Assembly (NCBI RefSeq): GCF_018100805.1 | Contig: NZ_JAGJEA010000019.1 | Span: 1-64,000 of the forward strand | Direction: 5' to 3' | From: Aquimarina sp. MMG016 | GTDB taxonomy: Bacteria; Bacteroidota; Bacteroidia; Flavobacteriales; Flavobacteriaceae | DNA length: 64,000 bases | Part shown: positions 32,668 through 43,840 of the stretch, piece by piece | How positions within the stretch are numbered: the stretch's first letter is position 1 | Layout: each line of letters opens with the position of its first letter | Position numbers and translations under genes: made by a program | The notes under the pieces: model-generated | Database searches by the model: none | Told to the model about the DNA's origin: nothing | Seen by the model: the letters and a program-made list of their open reading frames with translations, nothing else

Positions 32668-34875
32668 CTAATTTGCTACTTCGCTAATAAATTTAATTCT
32701 ATACAAACGAAGTTCTTCATCATCATAGTCTCCATCAAACTCTTCTATCGCCGTATCTATTTTATCACTCTCAGCTTCAAGGAAATATTCATGAATTTCT
32801 TCTTGTTGATCTTCATCCAAAATTTCATCTACCCAATACGTAATATTAAGTTTAGTGCCACTATACACAATAGCTTCCATCTCTTTAATAAAAGCTGTCA
32901 TATCCATGCCTTTCGCAGCGGCGATATCATCTAATGGTAATTTGCGGTCTACATTCTGAATTATATATAATTTAAGACCACTATTGGCTCCGGTACTTTT
33001 AACCACAAAATCATCCGGACGAAGAATATCATTTTCTTCAACATAATTAGCTATAAACTGAACAAACTCTTTTCCATATTTCTTAGCCTTCCCTTCTCCT
33101 ACTCCATGGACATTTCCTAACTCTTCAGTATTTATAGGATATTTTAAGGCCATATCTTCTAAAGAAGGATCCTGAAATACTACAAAAGGCGGTACTCCTA
33201 ACTTTTTGGCTACAGTTTTCCGCAAGTCCTTGAGCATTTTCACAAGATTTTCATCACTTCCACCACCTTTTCCTCCTGATTTATCCGCTGTTACTATCGT
33301 ATCATCATTAATCTCCTTAAAGACATGATCCTCAGTCATCATAAAACTTACAGGATTTTGTATAAATTCTTTTCCGTCTTCAGTAATTTTAATGACTCCA
33401 TAAGTTTCAATATCCTTACGTAAATATCCAGCCACCAATACCTGACGTATTAATGCCATCCAGTATTTATCATCCTGGGATTTCCCACTTCCAAAGAACG
33501 ATTGTTCGTTAGTTTTATGAGAAAGAATAAGCGCATTGCTTTTTCCGGTAAGTGTATTTACCACTTCCTTAGACTTATAAATCTGTCCCGTTTTGCTTAC
33601 TACTTCTAATAAAAGTTTGACCTCATCCTTTGCTTCGTGCTTTTTCTTAGGATTACGGACATTATCATCCATATCTGCTCCTTCTCCATTTACATCGTCA
33701 AACTCTTCTCCAAAATAATGTAATATAAATTTACGTCTCGAAATCGAAGTTTCTGCAAATGCAACTACTTCTTGCAACAATGCATGTCCTATCTCCTGCT
33801 CAGCGACAGGTTTACCACTCATGAATTTTTCTAACTTCTCTATATCTTTATAAGAGTAATAAGCCAGGCAATGTCCTTCTCCACCATCTCGACCAGCGCG
33901 ACCAGTTTCCTGATAGTAGCTTTCAATACTTTTAGGTATATCATGATGTATTACAAATCTAACATCCGGTTTATCAATACCCATCCCAAATGCAATAGTT
34001 GCTACCACCACATCTGTATCCTCCATTAAAAACATATCCTGATGTTTGGCTCTGGTTTTGGCATCCAATCCAGCATGATAAGGTACAGCCTTTACACCAT
34101 TTACCTCCAAAGTTTGTGCTAGTTCCTCTACTCGTTTTCTACTGAGACAATATACGATACCACTTTTCCCAGAGTTTTGTTTCACGAAACGTATGATATC
34201 AGCATCGACATTTTTTGTCTTCGGACGTATTTCATAAAATAGGTTAGGTCTGTTAAAAGAAGCCTTGAAAGTTTGAGCATTACTCATACCCAAGTTTTTC
34301 AGAATATCTTCCTGTACTTTGGGAGTAGCAGTCGCAGTAAGTCCAATAATAGGAATATTTTCACCTATTCTTTTGATAATATTTCTCAGGTTACGATACT
34401 CAGGACGAAAATCATGTCCCCACTCACTAATACAATGTGCTTCATCAATAGCTAAGAATGAAATTTTTTGTTCTTTCAAAAAATCCACATACTCTTCCTT
34501 AGTAAGAGATTCTGGAGCAACGTATAATAGTTTAGTAACTCCATTGACAATATCATCTTTTACTCTTTTGATTTCTGATTTGTTAAGAGAAGAATTTAGC
34601 ACATGTGCTATTCCATTTTCAGAAGATATGCTACGAATAGCATCTACTTGATTCTTCATTAACGCAATCAGTGGGGAAACTACAATTGCAGTACCATCAC
34701 ACATCAATGCAGGCAGCTGGTAACATAGAGATTTCCCTCCACCTGTAGGCATAATGACAAAAGTATTCTGATGATTAAGAATACTATTTATAACATTTTC
34801 CTGTAATCCTCTAAATTGACTAAAACCAAAGTACTTTTTTAAAGCACTTTGTACGTCGGTTTCATTCAAACTCAT
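32668..34875 (-). CDS. recQ: ATP-dependent DNA helicase RecQ
   Basis: 735 residues. 3'-to-5' helicase of recombination and fork repair. Helicase motifs: Walker A MPTGGGKSLCYQLPA, DEAHCISEWGHDFRPEY, GLTATATPKV, GIVYCLSRKRVE, QETGRAGRDG. The RQC region is at about 400-520 and an HRDC-like segment (AKKLGVPPFVVFQDPSLEDMA, GVGEGKAKKYG) at about 545-620. An extra 110-residue acidic C-terminal region (EILDEDQQEEIHEYF) is typical of Bacteroidota RecQ. Single gene. Confidence 0.95.
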   Translation of the reverse strand: MSLNETDVQSALKKYFGFSQFRGLQENVINSILNHQNTFVIMPTGGGKSLCYQLPALMCDGTAIVVSPLIALMKNQVDAIRSISSENGIAHVLNSSLNKSEIKRVKDDIVNGVTKLLYVAPESLTKEEYVDFLKEQKISFLAIDEAHCISEWGHDFRPEYRNLRNIIKRIGENIPIIGLTATATPKVQEDILKNLGMSNAQTFKASFNRPNLFYEIRPKTKNVDADIIRFVKQNSGKSGIVYCLSRKRVEELAQTLEVNGVKAVPYHAGLDAKTRAKHQDMFLMEDTDVVVATIAFGMGIDKPDVRFVIHHDIPKSIESYYQETGRAGRDGGEGHCLAYYSYKDIEKLEKFMSGKPVAEQEIGHALLQEVVAFAETSISRRKFILHYFGEEFDDVNGEGADMDDNVRNPKKKHEAKDEVKLLLEVVSKTGQIYKSKEVVNTLTGKSNALILSHKTNEQSFFGSGKSQDDKYWMALIRQVLVAGYLRKDIETYGVIKITEDGKEFIQNPVSFMMTEDHVFKEINDDTIVTADKSGGKGGGSDENLVKMLKDLRKTVAKKLGVPPFVVFQDPSLEDMALKYPINTEELGNVHGVGEGKAKKYGKEFVQFIANYVEENDILRPDDFVVKSTGANSGLKLYIIQNVDRKLPLDDIAAAKGMDMTAFIKEMEAIVYSGTKLNITYWVDEILDEDQQEEIHEYFLEAESDKIDTAIEEFDGDYDDEELRLYRIKFISEVAN

Positions 34876-35115
34876 TAAATCATTAAACTTTTATATACCA
34901 ATTAAATAAAGACTCGCTATCATTAAAATCAGTTTCCCCAAATACGATCTTAATGGATGTTATCATTTTATTTTAAAAACCCCCAAATATAAGCAAAGCT
35001 TAAATTAATTATTAAGCTTTTTTTAGGCGGTATTTAAAATTCATAAGGTATTACATACCTTTGCATATTTAAAGATAATAAAATCTTTATTTATAACACG
35101 CAAATTTTCCAAATT

Positions 35116-36081
35116 TTGAATACCAAAGACACGATTATTTCATATGCCAAACAGACGATTGCAGAAGAGGCACAAGCAATCGCCAATTTAGAACAGCTTA
35201 TAGATGATGAGTTTGCAAAAGCCGTGGATACCATACATAATTCTAATGGCAGAGTAATTATAACCGGCATAGGAAAAAGTGCAATTATCGCTTCAAAAAT
35301 AGTGGCAACCATGAATTCAACAGGAACTCCAGCTGTATTTATGCACGCCGCAGATGCTATTCATGGAGATTTAGGGAATATTCTAACAGACGATGTAGTC
35401 ATCTGTATTTCAAAAAGTGGAAATACTCCCGAAATAAAAGTTCTAGTACCTCTTATTAAAAACTTTAACAATACTTTAATTGGGATTACCTCTAATAAAG
35501 AATCTTTTTTAGGGAAAGAAGCAGATTATGTGTTGCACGCTTATGTAGAAAAAGAAGCTTGCCCAAATAATCTGGCTCCAACAACAAGCACTACCGCTCA
35601 ATTAGTTGTTGGCGACGCTTTAGCTGTATGCTTATTACATCTAAAAGGGTTTTCGAGCAATGACTTTGCAAAATATCATCCTGGTGGTGCCTTAGGCAAA
35701 AAATTATATTTGAGGGTGAGTAATATTACTGCAAAAAATGAAAAACCAAAAGTATCTCCCGATTCAGACATTAATAGTGTAATTGTAGAAATGACCGAAA
35801 AAAGACTTGGTATGACAGTTGTTGCTGATAATGGTACTGTCTTAGGTATTATTACAGATGGTGATCTACGTAGGATGTTAACTACCAATAAAGATTTTAG
35901 TGGCTTGACAGCCAAAGATATTATGTCTCCTAACCCAAAACTTATTAATAATGATGCTATGGCAGTTGATGCTCTGGACAAATTAGAAGAATACGGAATA
36001 TCGCAACTCATCGCTGAAGATGATGGAAAATATGCAGGAGTTTTACATATTCATGATTTAATGAGAGAAGGCATTTTATAA
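35116..36081 (+). CDS. kdsD: Arabinose-5-phosphate isomerase (KdsD/KpsF)
   Basis: Converts ribulose-5-phosphate to arabinose-5-phosphate, the first step to KDO of lipopolysaccharide. 321 residues beginning at a TTG (MNTKDTIISY); no ATG is available upstream. SIS domain at about 35-170 (GRVIITGIGKSAIIASKI, CISKSGNTPEIKVLV, ASTTAQ-like TSTTAQLVVGDALAV) and two CBS modules at about 205-320. First gene of a four-gene run with tatC, an AhpD-like gene and lptB, joined by 1- and 4-base overlaps. Confidence 0.94.
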   Translation: MNTKDTIISYAKQTIAEEAQAIANLEQLIDDEFAKAVDTIHNSNGRVIITGIGKSAIIASKIVATMNSTGTPAVFMHAADAIHGDLGNILTDDVVICISKSGNTPEIKVLVPLIKNFNNTLIGITSNKESFLGKEADYVLHAYVEKEACPNNLAPTTSTTAQLVVGDALAVCLLHLKGFSSNDFAKYHPGGALGKKLYLRVSNITAKNEKPKVSPDSDINSVIVEMTEKRLGMTVVADNGTVLGIITDGDLRRMLTTNKDFSGLTAKDIMSPNPKLINNDAMAVDALDKLEEYGISQLIAEDDGKYAGVLHIHDLMREGIL

Positions 36082-36917
36082 TGGGAAAAAACACTAAAAA
36101 AGACCCTCAATCTATGTCTTTTCTGGATCATCTAGAAGAGCTACGTTGGCACCTCATACGAGCCACCTTTGCTATATTAATTGCTGCAATTGCAGCGTTT
36201 ATTGCCAAAGAGTTTATTTTTGATGTTTTGATTTTTGGTCCTAAAAAACCAGATTTTCCAACATATAATGGACTTTGTAATCTATCAAAACTTTTGGGGT
36301 TAGATGAAAGCCTGTGTTTTAAAGAATTGCCATTTAGTGTACAAAGCAGAAAGGTTGCAGGACAATTCTCTGTACATATCTGGACATCTATAACTGCCGG
36401 ATTTATTGCTGCATTTCCTTATGTGTTATATGAATTCTGGAAGTTTATTGCTCCAGCGATGCATAGTAATGAAAAAAAATATTCTAAAGGTTTCATTATC
36501 ATCTGTTCATGCTTATTCTTCTTAGGTGTTCTTTTTGGTTACTACGTAATTACTCCTTTATCCATAAACTTTTTAGGAGGATATCAGGTCAGTGAGGAAG
36601 TATTAAATGAATTTGATATTGATAGTTACATCGCATTGGTAAGAGCTGCAGTGATTTCTTGCGGATTGATATTTGAGTTACCGGTTATTATGTTTTTCCT
36701 AACCAAAATAGGGTTAGTTACTCCAGAATTCTTAAAAAAATACCGAAAATATGCCTTAGTGATCGTTCTAATACTTTCTGCAGTAATTACCCCTCCTGAT
36801 ATTGCAAGCCAAGTAATTGTAGCGATACCCATATTAATATTATATGAGGTTAGTATTTTTATCTCAAAAGTTGTAATCAAAAGACAGAATAAAAAATTAA
36901 AAACACAATCCACATGA
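36081..36917 (+). CDS. tatC: TatC, twin-arginine translocase core subunit
   Basis: 278-residue inner-membrane protein with six helices that recognises the twin-arginine signal of folded proteins. The cytoplasmic N-terminus MSFLDHLEELRWHLIRA with the conserved Glu is present. The first periplasmic loop is longer than in E. coli (FGPKKPDFPTYNGL to KELPFSVQSRK), as usual in Bacteroidota. Its ATG overlaps the kdsD stop as TAATG. Confidence 0.95.
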   Translation: MGKNTKKDPQSMSFLDHLEELRWHLIRATFAILIAAIAAFIAKEFIFDVLIFGPKKPDFPTYNGLCNLSKLLGLDESLCFKELPFSVQSRKVAGQFSVHIWTSITAGFIAAFPYVLYEFWKFIAPAMHSNEKKYSKGFIIICSCLFFLGVLFGYYVITPLSINFLGGYQVSEEVLNEFDIDSYIALVRAAVISCGLIFELPVIMFFLTKIGLVTPEFLKKYRKYALVIVLILSAVITPPDIASQVIVAIPILILYEVSIFISKVVIKRQNKKLKTQST

Positions 36918-37270
36918 GTAATATAGTTGATGAATTTAATGAATATAGAGAAAAAATGAACTCTCGTATTCTTGAAGACAATAATAAAATCATCAAAAGA
37001 ATCTTTAACCTTGACACTAATGCTTTTATGGAGGGAGCTTTGGGCGTAAAAACCAAAGAATTATTAGGATTAGTGGCCTCAGCAGTATTGAGATGTGATG
37101 ATTGTGTGCGTTACCATCTAGAGACTTGTCATAAAGAGGGGTTAACAAAAGAAGAAGTTGCTGAAGCATTAGGAATAGCAACTTTAGTAGGTGGTACCAT
37201 TGTTATTCCACATCTTCGTCGTGCTTATGAATTCTGGGATGCATTGGAAGCAAAAGCATCTCAAGCTTAA
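36914..37270 (+). CDS. Carboxymuconolactone decarboxylase/AhpD-like protein
   Basis: 118 residues, all helical. The AhpD-type redox motif is SAVLRCDDCVRYHLETCH, a CxxC followed by His. Such proteins act as thiol-disulfide or alkylhydroperoxidase proteins, or as decarboxylases when the Cys pair is missing; here the pair is intact. Four-base overlap with tatC, in the kdsD-lptB operon. Cytoplasmic. Confidence 0.9.
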   Translation: MSNIVDEFNEYREKMNSRILEDNNKIIKRIFNLDTNAFMEGALGVKTKELLGLVASAVLRCDDCVRYHLETCHKEGLTKEEVAEALGIATLVGGTIVIPHLRRAYEFWDALEAKASQA

Positions 37271-37351
37271 AAAATCTAGGGATTAAAAAGAATAATGTAA
37301 ATTTACCATCGCAACATAGCAACGCTCCAAATAAAAAGAAGTCATTCTAAT

Positions 37352-38092
<741 letters not shown>

Positions 38093-38211
38093 TTAGTATT
38101 TGGGTTTATTATTGATGAGTTTTGGAGAAGTGATTCTCACAACGTATTATTCAAAACGAAATATTCTCAAAATCGAACATTAAACGGCTAAAAACAAATT
38201 ACCATCACCTA

Positions 38212-38961
38212 CTACTCTCCTCTACTAAATAACGATATTAAGATATAAAGCAGAATAATACAAGGTATCGCAATAAACTTCAACAATACAATCAATATTA
38301 AGGTAAGTATTAAAAATGTATATCTTACAATATTGTCTTTAAATCCCCAAGTTTTGAATTTTAAAGCAAACAGAGGCACCTCAGCATTAAGTAGATAACA
38401 ACTTAGTAACGTCAAGCTAATTAAAAACCACTTGTTAAGAATTATTTCCAAAATCCATACTTCTTGCTGAAACTTTAGAATTAATGGTATACTAATAATT
38501 AGCAGGGTATTTGCCGGAGTGGGCAAACCAATAAAAGAAGAAGTCTGACGAGTATCAATATTAAATTTAGCCAATCTATATGCTGATGCCAGTGTAATTA
38601 ACAATCCTATTAACGACACGTATGACCAATCCAGGCTAGCAAAAATCTGTTCAGAATTCCAAGTCTCAGGTGTTACATAAAATGGAGTCCCGAAAGCTTT
38701 TGACAATAACTGATACATCACAATACCTGGTACTAATCCACTAGTAACCATATCTGCCAGAGAGTCTAATTGCAACCCTAATTCGCTCTGAACTTTAAGC
38801 ATTCTTGCAGCCAGACCATCAAAAAAGTCAAAACCAATACCAAGCATAACAAAAAATGCTGCAAATTCTAGTTTACCTTGTACTGCATAGATAGTAGCTA
38901 TACAACCGCAAAAAAGATTTAATAATGTTATGAAATTAGGTATTTGCTTTTTAAGCCACAT
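38212..38961 (-). CDS. pssA: CDP-diacylglycerol-serine O-phosphatidyltransferase
   Basis: Makes phosphatidylserine from CDP-diacylglycerol and serine. 249 residues, multi-pass membrane protein. The CDP-alcohol motif DGxxAR-x8-GxxxDxxxD is seen as FDGLAARMLKVQSELGLQLD followed by SLADMVTSG. The N-terminus IPNFITLLNLFCGC fits the type II Bacillus-like enzyme. Single gene, convergent with lptB (about 120 bases between, nothing else seen). Confidence 0.92.
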   Translation of the reverse strand: MWLKKQIPNFITLLNLFCGCIATIYAVQGKLEFAAFFVMLGIGFDFFDGLAARMLKVQSELGLQLDSLADMVTSGLVPGIVMYQLLSKAFGTPFYVTPETWNSEQIFASLDWSYVSLIGLLITLASAYRLAKFNIDTRQTSSFIGLPTPANTLLIISIPLILKFQQEVWILEIILNKWFLISLTLLSCYLLNAEVPLFALKFKTWGFKDNIVRYTFLILTLILIVLLKFIAIPCIILLYILISLFSRGE

Positions 38962-39087
38962 AAGGTTTAATTTTGTGTAAAAATAGTGAGTTATTTCCGT
39001 CTATTAACATATCGAGTACAATATGAAATAGCAAATAAAGTTTATCATGTTGAAAAATAGTAAGATATTTGCGAAAAATTGCCTGAG

Positions 39088-40176
39088 TTGAAAAGAATTA
39101 TATTTGTTTTACTTTCTGTGATTGCAGCCCAATCTTTTGCGCAAACCAGAAAATATTCTAACGAGTTTCTAAACATTGGAGTAGATGCCGCAGCATTAGG
39201 TATGTCTAATGCAGTTGTAGCGTCATCTGGTGATGTTAATTCAGGATATTGGAATCCTGCAGGTCTGATTAATTTAACAGATACTCAAGCTTCCTTTATG
39301 CATGCTTCCTATTTTGCGAATATTGCTAATTATGATTACTTGGCTTTTGCTATGCCTTTGGATGAAAAAAGTGCAATAGCTCTATCTTTAATTAGATTTG
39401 GAGTAGATGACATACTTGATACGACAAGTTTAGTTGATGCCGATGGTAATATTGATTACACCAGAGTTGATTTATTTTCTGCTGCCGATTATGCATTTAC
39501 ATTTTCATACTCCAGAAAACTTCCAATAGAAGGATTAAGTTATGGAGCTAATGCCAAAGTTATTCGAAGAATAATTGGTGATTTTGCTTCCTCTTGGGGT
39601 TTTGGATTTGATGCTGCTATACAATATCAAAAGAACAAATGGCAATTTGGAGTAATGGTGCGAGATATTACTACCTCTTTTAACGCTTGGAATGTTGAAG
39701 AATTTGCTATCGGAGATCTTAACGGAGACGGAATCCCAGATGAAGATCAAATACCTCAGATTAGAGATCAGGAAGTTCCAGATAACACAGAGATCACTAT
39801 TCCTAAATTACAATTTGGAGCAGCTAGAGAGTTTGATCTTGGAAAGAAATTTATGCTGAATACCGAATTAGATATGAATGTTCGTTTTGCCGAAACCAAT
39901 GATATTATCTCTTCTTCTGTAATTAGTGTTACTCCTGCTTTTGGTTTTGAACTAGATTATTCTAAAATAGTTTACCTAAGAGGGGGTATTGGTAATTTTC
40001 AAAACATCGAGCAGTTTGATGGCTCAGATGAGGTTGGATTTCAACCTAATTTTGGAGTTGGATTTCAATATAAAGGAATATTCGTGGATTATGCACTAAC
40101 GGATATTGGAGATCAGAGTGCTGCAATTTACTCCAATGTCTTTTCTATAAAAGTAGATTGGAGTGTCTTTAGATAG
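39088..40176 (+). CDS. PorV/PorQ-family outer-membrane beta-barrel protein
   Basis: 362 residues from the TTG at 39088, which starts directly at a signal peptide (KRIIFVLLSVIAAQSFAQ); another TTG at 39079 would add three residues. Mature N-terminus KYSNEFLNIGVDAAALGM and SSGDVNSGYWNPAGL are hallmarks of the PorV/UPF0164 family, which carries T9SS cargo or acts as an attachment factor. Alternating beta segments continue to the terminal strand (VFSIKVDWSVF). Whether it is the core PorV or a paralogue is not decided. Confidence 0.85.
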   Translation: MKRIIFVLLSVIAAQSFAQTRKYSNEFLNIGVDAAALGMSNAVVASSGDVNSGYWNPAGLINLTDTQASFMHASYFANIANYDYLAFAMPLDEKSAIALSLIRFGVDDILDTTSLVDADGNIDYTRVDLFSAADYAFTFSYSRKLPIEGLSYGANAKVIRRIIGDFASSWGFGFDAAIQYQKNKWQFGVMVRDITTSFNAWNVEEFAIGDLNGDGIPDEDQIPQIRDQEVPDNTEITIPKLQFGAAREFDLGKKFMLNTELDMNVRFAETNDIISSSVISVTPAFGFELDYSKIVYLRGGIGNFQNIEQFDGSDEVGFQPNFGVGFQYKGIFVDYALTDIGDQSAAIYSNVFSIKVDWSVFR

Positions 40177-40221
40177 ACTTCAATTAAAAATTACTTTTTT
40201 TAGTATTGATTTATAAAATTG

Positions 40222-40246
40222 TAACGAAATAAGTTTAATTTCGTTA
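40222..40246 (+). terminator. Possible terminator of the PorV-like gene
   Basis: TAACGAAAT and ATTTCGTTA form a 9-bp inverted repeat with a 7-base loop, about 45 bases after the stop. No T-run follows, so it may instead be a regulatory palindrome just upstream of lnt. Confidence 0.35.
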
Positions 40247-40269
40247 TTATCACAGATGATCTCTCTTAT

Positions 40270-41850
40270 ATGAAGAATACCTTACTGTCCATATTATCTG
40301 GACTTTTACTTGCAGTAAGTTGGCCAACATATGGTTTTCCTTTATTCTTATTCTTTGGATTTGTACCACTTTTATTGGTGGAATATGATATTCGCAAAAA
40401 TAAATACAGTAAGGCTCAGGTTTTAGGCTTTACTTACCTCTCATTTTTCATCTGGAACACCATAACAACCTGGTGGATTTACAATTCTACTGGTGTCGGA
40501 ATGGCTATTGCACTTTTAGTAAATAGCCTATTAATGACTATTGTGTTTTTGCTATATCACATAATAGCAAAACGAACCTCATTTACGATTAGCACTATAT
40601 TCTTAGCCTGTTTCTGGATGGCTTTTGAGTATTTTCATTTGCAATGGCAGATTTCCTGGCCATGGTTGAATCTAGGAAATGGTTTTGCGAATTTTACTTC
40701 CTGGATACAATGGTATGAATATACCGGAACATTTGGTGGAACACTATGGGTGTGGATAGTAAACATAGGTGTTTTCAAAAGTATATTACTTTTTAAAGAA
40801 CATAAAGACAAGGCAATTCTTTATAGATCTGCTATAAAAAATGGACTTATTATCGTTGTTCCTATTTTGATTTCAATACTTATACTAAAAACCTACGAGG
40901 AAGAGGGTAAAGAAATTGAAGTAGTGGTTTTACAACCCAACATAGATCCGTATACGGAAAAATATAATACCACTGATGATAGAATCAGTAAGCTTCTAGA
41001 TTCTTTAACAACTACCGCGATTAGTGATAACACCAAGTTTGTTATCGCCCCAGAAACAGTTTTTGCGGATAATAACAGATTACACAACTTCCCCCAATCG
41101 ATCGCAAAAAGGACTGCTCTTAAAATCATTGATAGATATCCGAATGTCAATTTTTTATCAGGGATTTCGTTAATAGATGTCTTTAACAATCCTGCAAGAA
41201 TCAGAAAACAAACTAATATTTATAAAGAAGATGTTTTCTACGACGATTATAATTCGGCTTTCTTCGTCAGGCCAGATGCGTCGGATGAGTTATACCATAA
41301 GAGTAAATTAGTCGTTGGGATTGAAAATTTTCCTTATGAAAGTGTATTGAAGCCAGTTTTAGGTGATGCCATGATAGATCTTGGTGGGACTGTTGCCAAA
41401 AAAACAACTCAAGAAGATAGAGAAGTTTTCTTTACAAAAGATAGTGTGGGTGTAGGCACCATGATTTGTTATGAAAGTATCTATGGTGAATTTTCTACAG
41501 GTTACACAAGAAATAAAGCGGATTTTCTGGCCATAATTACTAATGATGCCTGGTGGGGTAATACACAAGGGCATCAGCAACATCTTTATTATGCAAAACT
41601 AAGAGCGATAGAAAGTCGAAGAAGTATTGCTCGAAGTGCCAATACGGGAATTTCGGCTTTTATAGATCAAACCGGAAACATAGTTTCTTCTCTGGGATAT
41701 GAAAAAAGAGGTGCTTTACAAGGAACTATTAGAGCCAATGACAAAATCACTTTTTATGTAAAAGCAGGAAATTATATAGCTCGGGTTGCTATTTTTTTAG
41801 CGATTTTTATCTTTCTTTTTTCGATTACCCGAAGGAAAAAAAAGATATAA
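40270..41850 (+). CDS. lnt: Apolipoprotein N-acyltransferase
   Basis: Adds the third acyl chain to lipoproteins in the inner membrane. 526 residues: six helices in the first 215, then a nitrilase-like periplasmic domain (about 220-490) with Glu in FVIAPETVF, Lys in YHKSKLVVGIENFP and Cys in GTMICYESIYGEF, and a final helix. The catalytic triad is complete. It matches the large lipoprotein complement seen in this window. Confidence 0.93.
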   Translation: MKNTLLSILSGLLLAVSWPTYGFPLFLFFGFVPLLLVEYDIRKNKYSKAQVLGFTYLSFFIWNTITTWWIYNSTGVGMAIALLVNSLLMTIVFLLYHIIAKRTSFTISTIFLACFWMAFEYFHLQWQISWPWLNLGNGFANFTSWIQWYEYTGTFGGTLWVWIVNIGVFKSILLFKEHKDKAILYRSAIKNGLIIVVPILISILILKTYEEEGKEIEVVVLQPNIDPYTEKYNTTDDRISKLLDSLTTTAISDNTKFVIAPETVFADNNRLHNFPQSIAKRTALKIIDRYPNVNFLSGISLIDVFNNPARIRKQTNIYKEDVFYDDYNSAFFVRPDASDELYHKSKLVVGIENFPYESVLKPVLGDAMIDLGGTVAKKTTQEDREVFFTKDSVGVGTMICYESIYGEFSTGYTRNKADFLAIITNDAWWGNTQGHQQHLYYAKLRAIESRRSIARSANTGISAFIDQTGNIVSSLGYEKRGALQGTIRANDKITFYVKAGNYIARVAIFLAIFIFLFSITRRKKKI

Positions 41851-41892
41851 ATTTAAAGTCACCATTATTTAAGCTAAAACTCCGATTTCTAC

Positions 41893-41900
41893 TATCTTTG
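41893..41900 (+). promoter_or_regulatory. -7 element of the ABC-F gene
   Basis: TATCTTTG matches TAnnTTTG, 34 bases upstream of the GTG start at 41935. The -33 half is poor. Confidence 0.4.
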
Positions 41901-41934
41901 AGGCTTTAGTTACTTTTCAACTTTATCAAAAATT

Positions 41935-43803
41935 GTGAATTACGTATCAGTAGAACATATTGCCAAAGCCTTTGGAGAACGCATACTCTTTAGAGACATT
42001 TCCTTCGGAATTAATGAAGGACAAAAAATAGGTTTTGTTGCCAAAAACGGAACTGGAAAAACTTCTCTATTAAATATCATAGCAGGAGACGAGGAACCTG
42101 ATGAAGGGCAAGTTGTATATCGCAAGAATATTAAAGTGTCTTTTTTACCTCAGGAACCTAATCTGGATCCTAATCTTACAATAGAGCAAACCATATTTGC
42201 TTCGGATAACGAAACTTTAAAAGTAATCAACAGGTACGAAAAAGCGCTTCAAAACCCTGATGATGCTGAAGAGTACCAGAAAGCTTTTGAAGAAATGGAA
42301 GCTATAAGCGCTTGGGATTTTGAAACACAATACAAACAAATACTTTTTAAGCTGAAGCTTGAGGATCTTAATAAAAAAGTAAGTCAACTCTCTGGTGGGC
42401 AAAAGAAAAGGCTCGCTCTGGCAAATATTTTATTAAGCAAACCAGACTTATTATATCTTGATGAGCCAACTAACCACTTAGATCTGGAAATGATCGAATG
42501 GCTTGAAGAATATTTTGCGAAAGAGAATTTCACGCTATTTATGGTTACGCACGACCGTTATTTCCTGGAAAATGTATGTAATGAAATTGTAGAACTAGAA
42601 AATGGCCAATTATATAGCTATAAAGGTAATTATGCGTACTATTTAACTAATAAAGAAGCTAGAATTGCCAACGAACAAATCGAAACTGGTAAAGCTAAAC
42701 AATTATACAAAAAAGAGTTGGATTGGATGCGCCGTCAACCTAAGGCCCGAACTACCAAATCTAAGTCCAGAATTGATGATTTCTACGAAATCAAAGAACG
42801 GGCTCATAAACGTCGTAATGATCACGAAGTACAATTAGAAATCAATATGGAGCGTATGGGAAGTAAAATTCTCGAACTCCACAAAATATCAAAAAGCTTT
42901 GACGATTTAATTCTATTAGATCAGTTCGAATATGTTTTCAAAAAAGGAGAACGTATTGGTATTATTGGTAAAAACGGAACTGGTAAATCTACTTTTTTGA
43001 ATATGATTACCGGTGGCATAACCCCTGACCAAGGTAAAATAGTTATTGGGGATACCATAAAATTTGGATATTATACTCAAAGAGGTATAGAAATTAAAGA
43101 AGGCCAGAAGGTTATTGATGTTATTAGAGAATTTGGAGATTACATCCCATTAAAAAAAGGAAGACAGATTTCTGCACAACAATTACTTGAGCGATTTTTG
43201 TTTGACAGAAAGAAACAATATGATTTTGTAGAAAAATTAAGTGGTGGCGAACGAAAACGTCTTTATCTCTGTACCGTACTGATACAAAACCCAAACTTTC
43301 TGATTCTTGATGAACCTACCAATGATTTAGACATTGTAACACTCAATGTATTGGAAAACTTCTTATTAGATTTCCCCGGTTGCTTGATGGTGGTATCTCA
43401 CGATAGATATTTTATGGATAAAATTGTAGATCATCTATTCGTCTTTAGAGGAAATGGAGTGATTCAGGATTTTCCTGGTAATTATACCGATTATCGTATC
43501 TATGAAAACAGCAAAGAGCCGGAAAGTTCTAAAACTGAGGACTCAGAGCCAAGAGTAAAGAAAACCTGGAAAAAAGATAACAAGGCAGGACTATCATATA
43601 ATGAGCAAAAAGAATATAGCAAGATTGAACGCGATCTAAAAAAACTAGAACTTCAGAAAAAAGAGATCGAGGCCCTTTTTGTTGATGGAAACTTAGACTC
43701 GGATAAAATCAATGAGGAATCTCAAAAGCTTCAGAAAATCATTGAACAAATCGAAGAAAACGAAATGCGCTGGTTCGAACTTTCTGAAAAATTGGAAGAA
43801 TAA
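41935..43803 (+). CDS. ABC-F family ATPase (Uup-like)
   Basis: 622 residues starting at GTG (MNYVSVEHIAK). Two ATP-binding domains without membrane segments: Walker A GKNGTGKTS-like FVAKNGTGKTSLLN and IIGKNGTGKSTFLN, signatures QLSGGQKKRLAL and KLSGGERKRLYL, Walker B LLYLDEPTNHLDLE and LILDEPTNDLDI. The P-site linker is basic (MRRQPKARTTKSKSRIDDF). The C-terminal 80 residues form a coiled coil (ERDLKKLELQKKEIEALF), as in Uup. ABC-F proteins act on ribosomes or DNA intermediates. Confidence 0.93.
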   Translation: MNYVSVEHIAKAFGERILFRDISFGINEGQKIGFVAKNGTGKTSLLNIIAGDEEPDEGQVVYRKNIKVSFLPQEPNLDPNLTIEQTIFASDNETLKVINRYEKALQNPDDAEEYQKAFEEMEAISAWDFETQYKQILFKLKLEDLNKKVSQLSGGQKKRLALANILLSKPDLLYLDEPTNHLDLEMIEWLEEYFAKENFTLFMVTHDRYFLENVCNEIVELENGQLYSYKGNYAYYLTNKEARIANEQIETGKAKQLYKKELDWMRRQPKARTTKSKSRIDDFYEIKERAHKRRNDHEVQLEINMERMGSKILELHKISKSFDDLILLDQFEYVFKKGERIGIIGKNGTGKSTFLNMITGGITPDQGKIVIGDTIKFGYYTQRGIEIKEGQKVIDVIREFGDYIPLKKGRQISAQQLLERFLFDRKKQYDFVEKLSGGERKRLYLCTVLIQNPNFLILDEPTNDLDIVTLNVLENFLLDFPGCLMVVSHDRYFMDKIVDHLFVFRGNGVIQDFPGNYTDYRIYENSKEPESSKTEDSEPRVKKTWKKDNKAGLSYNEQKEYSKIERDLKKLELQKKEIEALFVDGNLDSDKINEESQKLQKIIEQIEENEMRWFELSEKLEE

Positions 43804-43840
43804 ATTGATTTTTTGAATTACGATTTAAGAATTACGAATA

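Noticed and set aside
35091..35312. Minus-strand frame over the kdsD start
   Set aside because: Antisense to a clear SIS-domain coding region; no independent signal.
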